The position numbers and the translations under genes were made by a program. 6,310 bases of DNA. It comes from an uncultured Eubacteriales bacterium (GTDB lineage: Bacteria > Bacillota > Clostridia > Peptostreptococcales > Anaerovoracaceae). Positions 5,966 through 6,310 of this stretch are shown here, in pieces. A model generated the notes under the pieces. It had not been told where the DNA came from and did not search any database. It worked only from the letters and a program-made list of their open reading frames with translations. Location of the stretch: NCBI GenBank assembly GCA_902793875.1, contig CADBFL010000104.1, positions 1 to 6,310 on the forward strand, given 5' to 3'. The first letter of the stretch is position 1; each line of letters opens with the position of its first letter.

Positions 5966-6310
5966 ATGACTACAGCAAATGAAAGACTCATAAAGATCCT
6001 TTCCGGCATGAAGGCCGACAGACCTGCCTGCATCTGCCCGGGCGGCATGATGAACATGGTCACGAAGGCCCTGCAGGATGTAAGCGGTGTCTATCTGCCT
6101 GAGGCTCATACGGACGCACGTATGATGGCTGACCTTGCGAAGGCTATCTATGACAACGACTGCTTCGAGAATTACGGAGTGCCGTTCTGCATGACGGTCG
6201 AGGCCGAGGCCCTCGGCGCGACCTGCACGATGGGCACACAGCTCTTCGAGCCGCATGTGACAGGATATGCGATAGACACGGTCGAGGACTATAAAAAGCT
6301 CACGCCGATG
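5966..6310 (+). CDS. Second UroD-fold methyltransferase, MtaA-like; N-terminal 115 residues, cut by window edge
   Basis: An open frame of 115 codons runs from ATG to the window end with no stop. GAGGAA at 5955-5960, five to seven bases before ATG, and a gap of 13 bases from the activator gene support this start and co-transcription. The visible part resembles the N-terminus of methylcobamide:coenzyme M methyltransferase MtaA: the PEAHT segment (45-49), the motif YGVPFCMTVEAEALG (70-84) and the MGTQLFEPHVTGY segment (89-101). The full protein would be expected at about 340-380 residues, with a His-x-Cys...Cys zinc site in the missing half. It differs clearly from the first methyltransferase of the operon, which lacks the PEAHT and PFCMTV segments, so the pair are paralogues with probably different tasks. 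By analogy this one would take the methyl group from the corrinoid protein and give it to an acceptor, but coenzyme M is not expected in this kind of bacterium. A second substrate-demethylating enzyme is the alternative. Confidence 0.85.
   Translation, partial: MTTANERLIKILSGMKADRPACICPGGMMNMVTKALQDVSGVYLPEAHTDARMMADLAKAIYDNDCFENYGVPFCMTVEAEALGATCTMGTQLFEPHVTGYAIDTVEDYKKLTPM

Overview
The window looks like part of a bacterial chromosome from a strictly anaerobic member of the Bacillota, probably a clostridial lineage. This rests on tightly packed same-strand genes, strong AGGAG-type ribosome binding sites, AT-rich gaps between moderately GC-rich genes, frequent ATA (Ile) and AGA/AGG (Arg) codons, and a corrinoid methyl-transfer gene set typical of acetogen-like anaerobes. 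The exact lineage cannot be fixed from the sequence alone. All six genes read on the + strand.

Left block (1-2087): the end of a gene for a VWA-like (DUF2201/COG3864-type) protein with a complete metal-binding MIDAS motif, followed 45 bases later by a MoxR-like AAA+ ATPase with a long helical C-terminal extension. The two probably form an ATPase/VWA pair of the kind that remodels or matures partner proteins; the client is unknown. A strong rho-independent terminator closes this unit.

Right block (about 2140-6310, running off the window): a promoter region with a good -10 box, no recognisable -35 box and two short palindromes, then four co-directional genes. They encode (i) a complete uroporphyrinogen-decarboxylase-fold (MtaA/MtbA-like) methyltransferase with a His-x-Cys...Cys zinc site, (ii) a corrinoid protein with the DxHxxG cobalamin-ligand motif, (iii) a RACo-like reductive activator with an N-terminal [2Fe-2S] domain and an ASKHA ATPase-like domain, and (iv) the N-terminal 115 residues of a second, clearly MtaA-like, UroD-fold methyltransferase.

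Inferred working model: one methyltransferase moves a methyl group from an unknown methylated substrate to the Co(I) corrinoid protein, the other moves it from methyl-corrinoid to an acceptor, and the RACo-like protein rescues the corrinoid when it oxidises to Co(II). The puzzles are what the methyl donor is, and what the acceptor is, because both methyltransferases are of the UroD type that in methanogens uses coenzyme M, and no pterin-type (tetrahydrofolate) methyltransferase is visible. A small hairpin without a U-tract between the first methyltransferase and corrinoid protein genes may tune their relative expression. I saw no tRNA, rRNA, CRISPR array, insertion sequence or cobalamin riboswitch.
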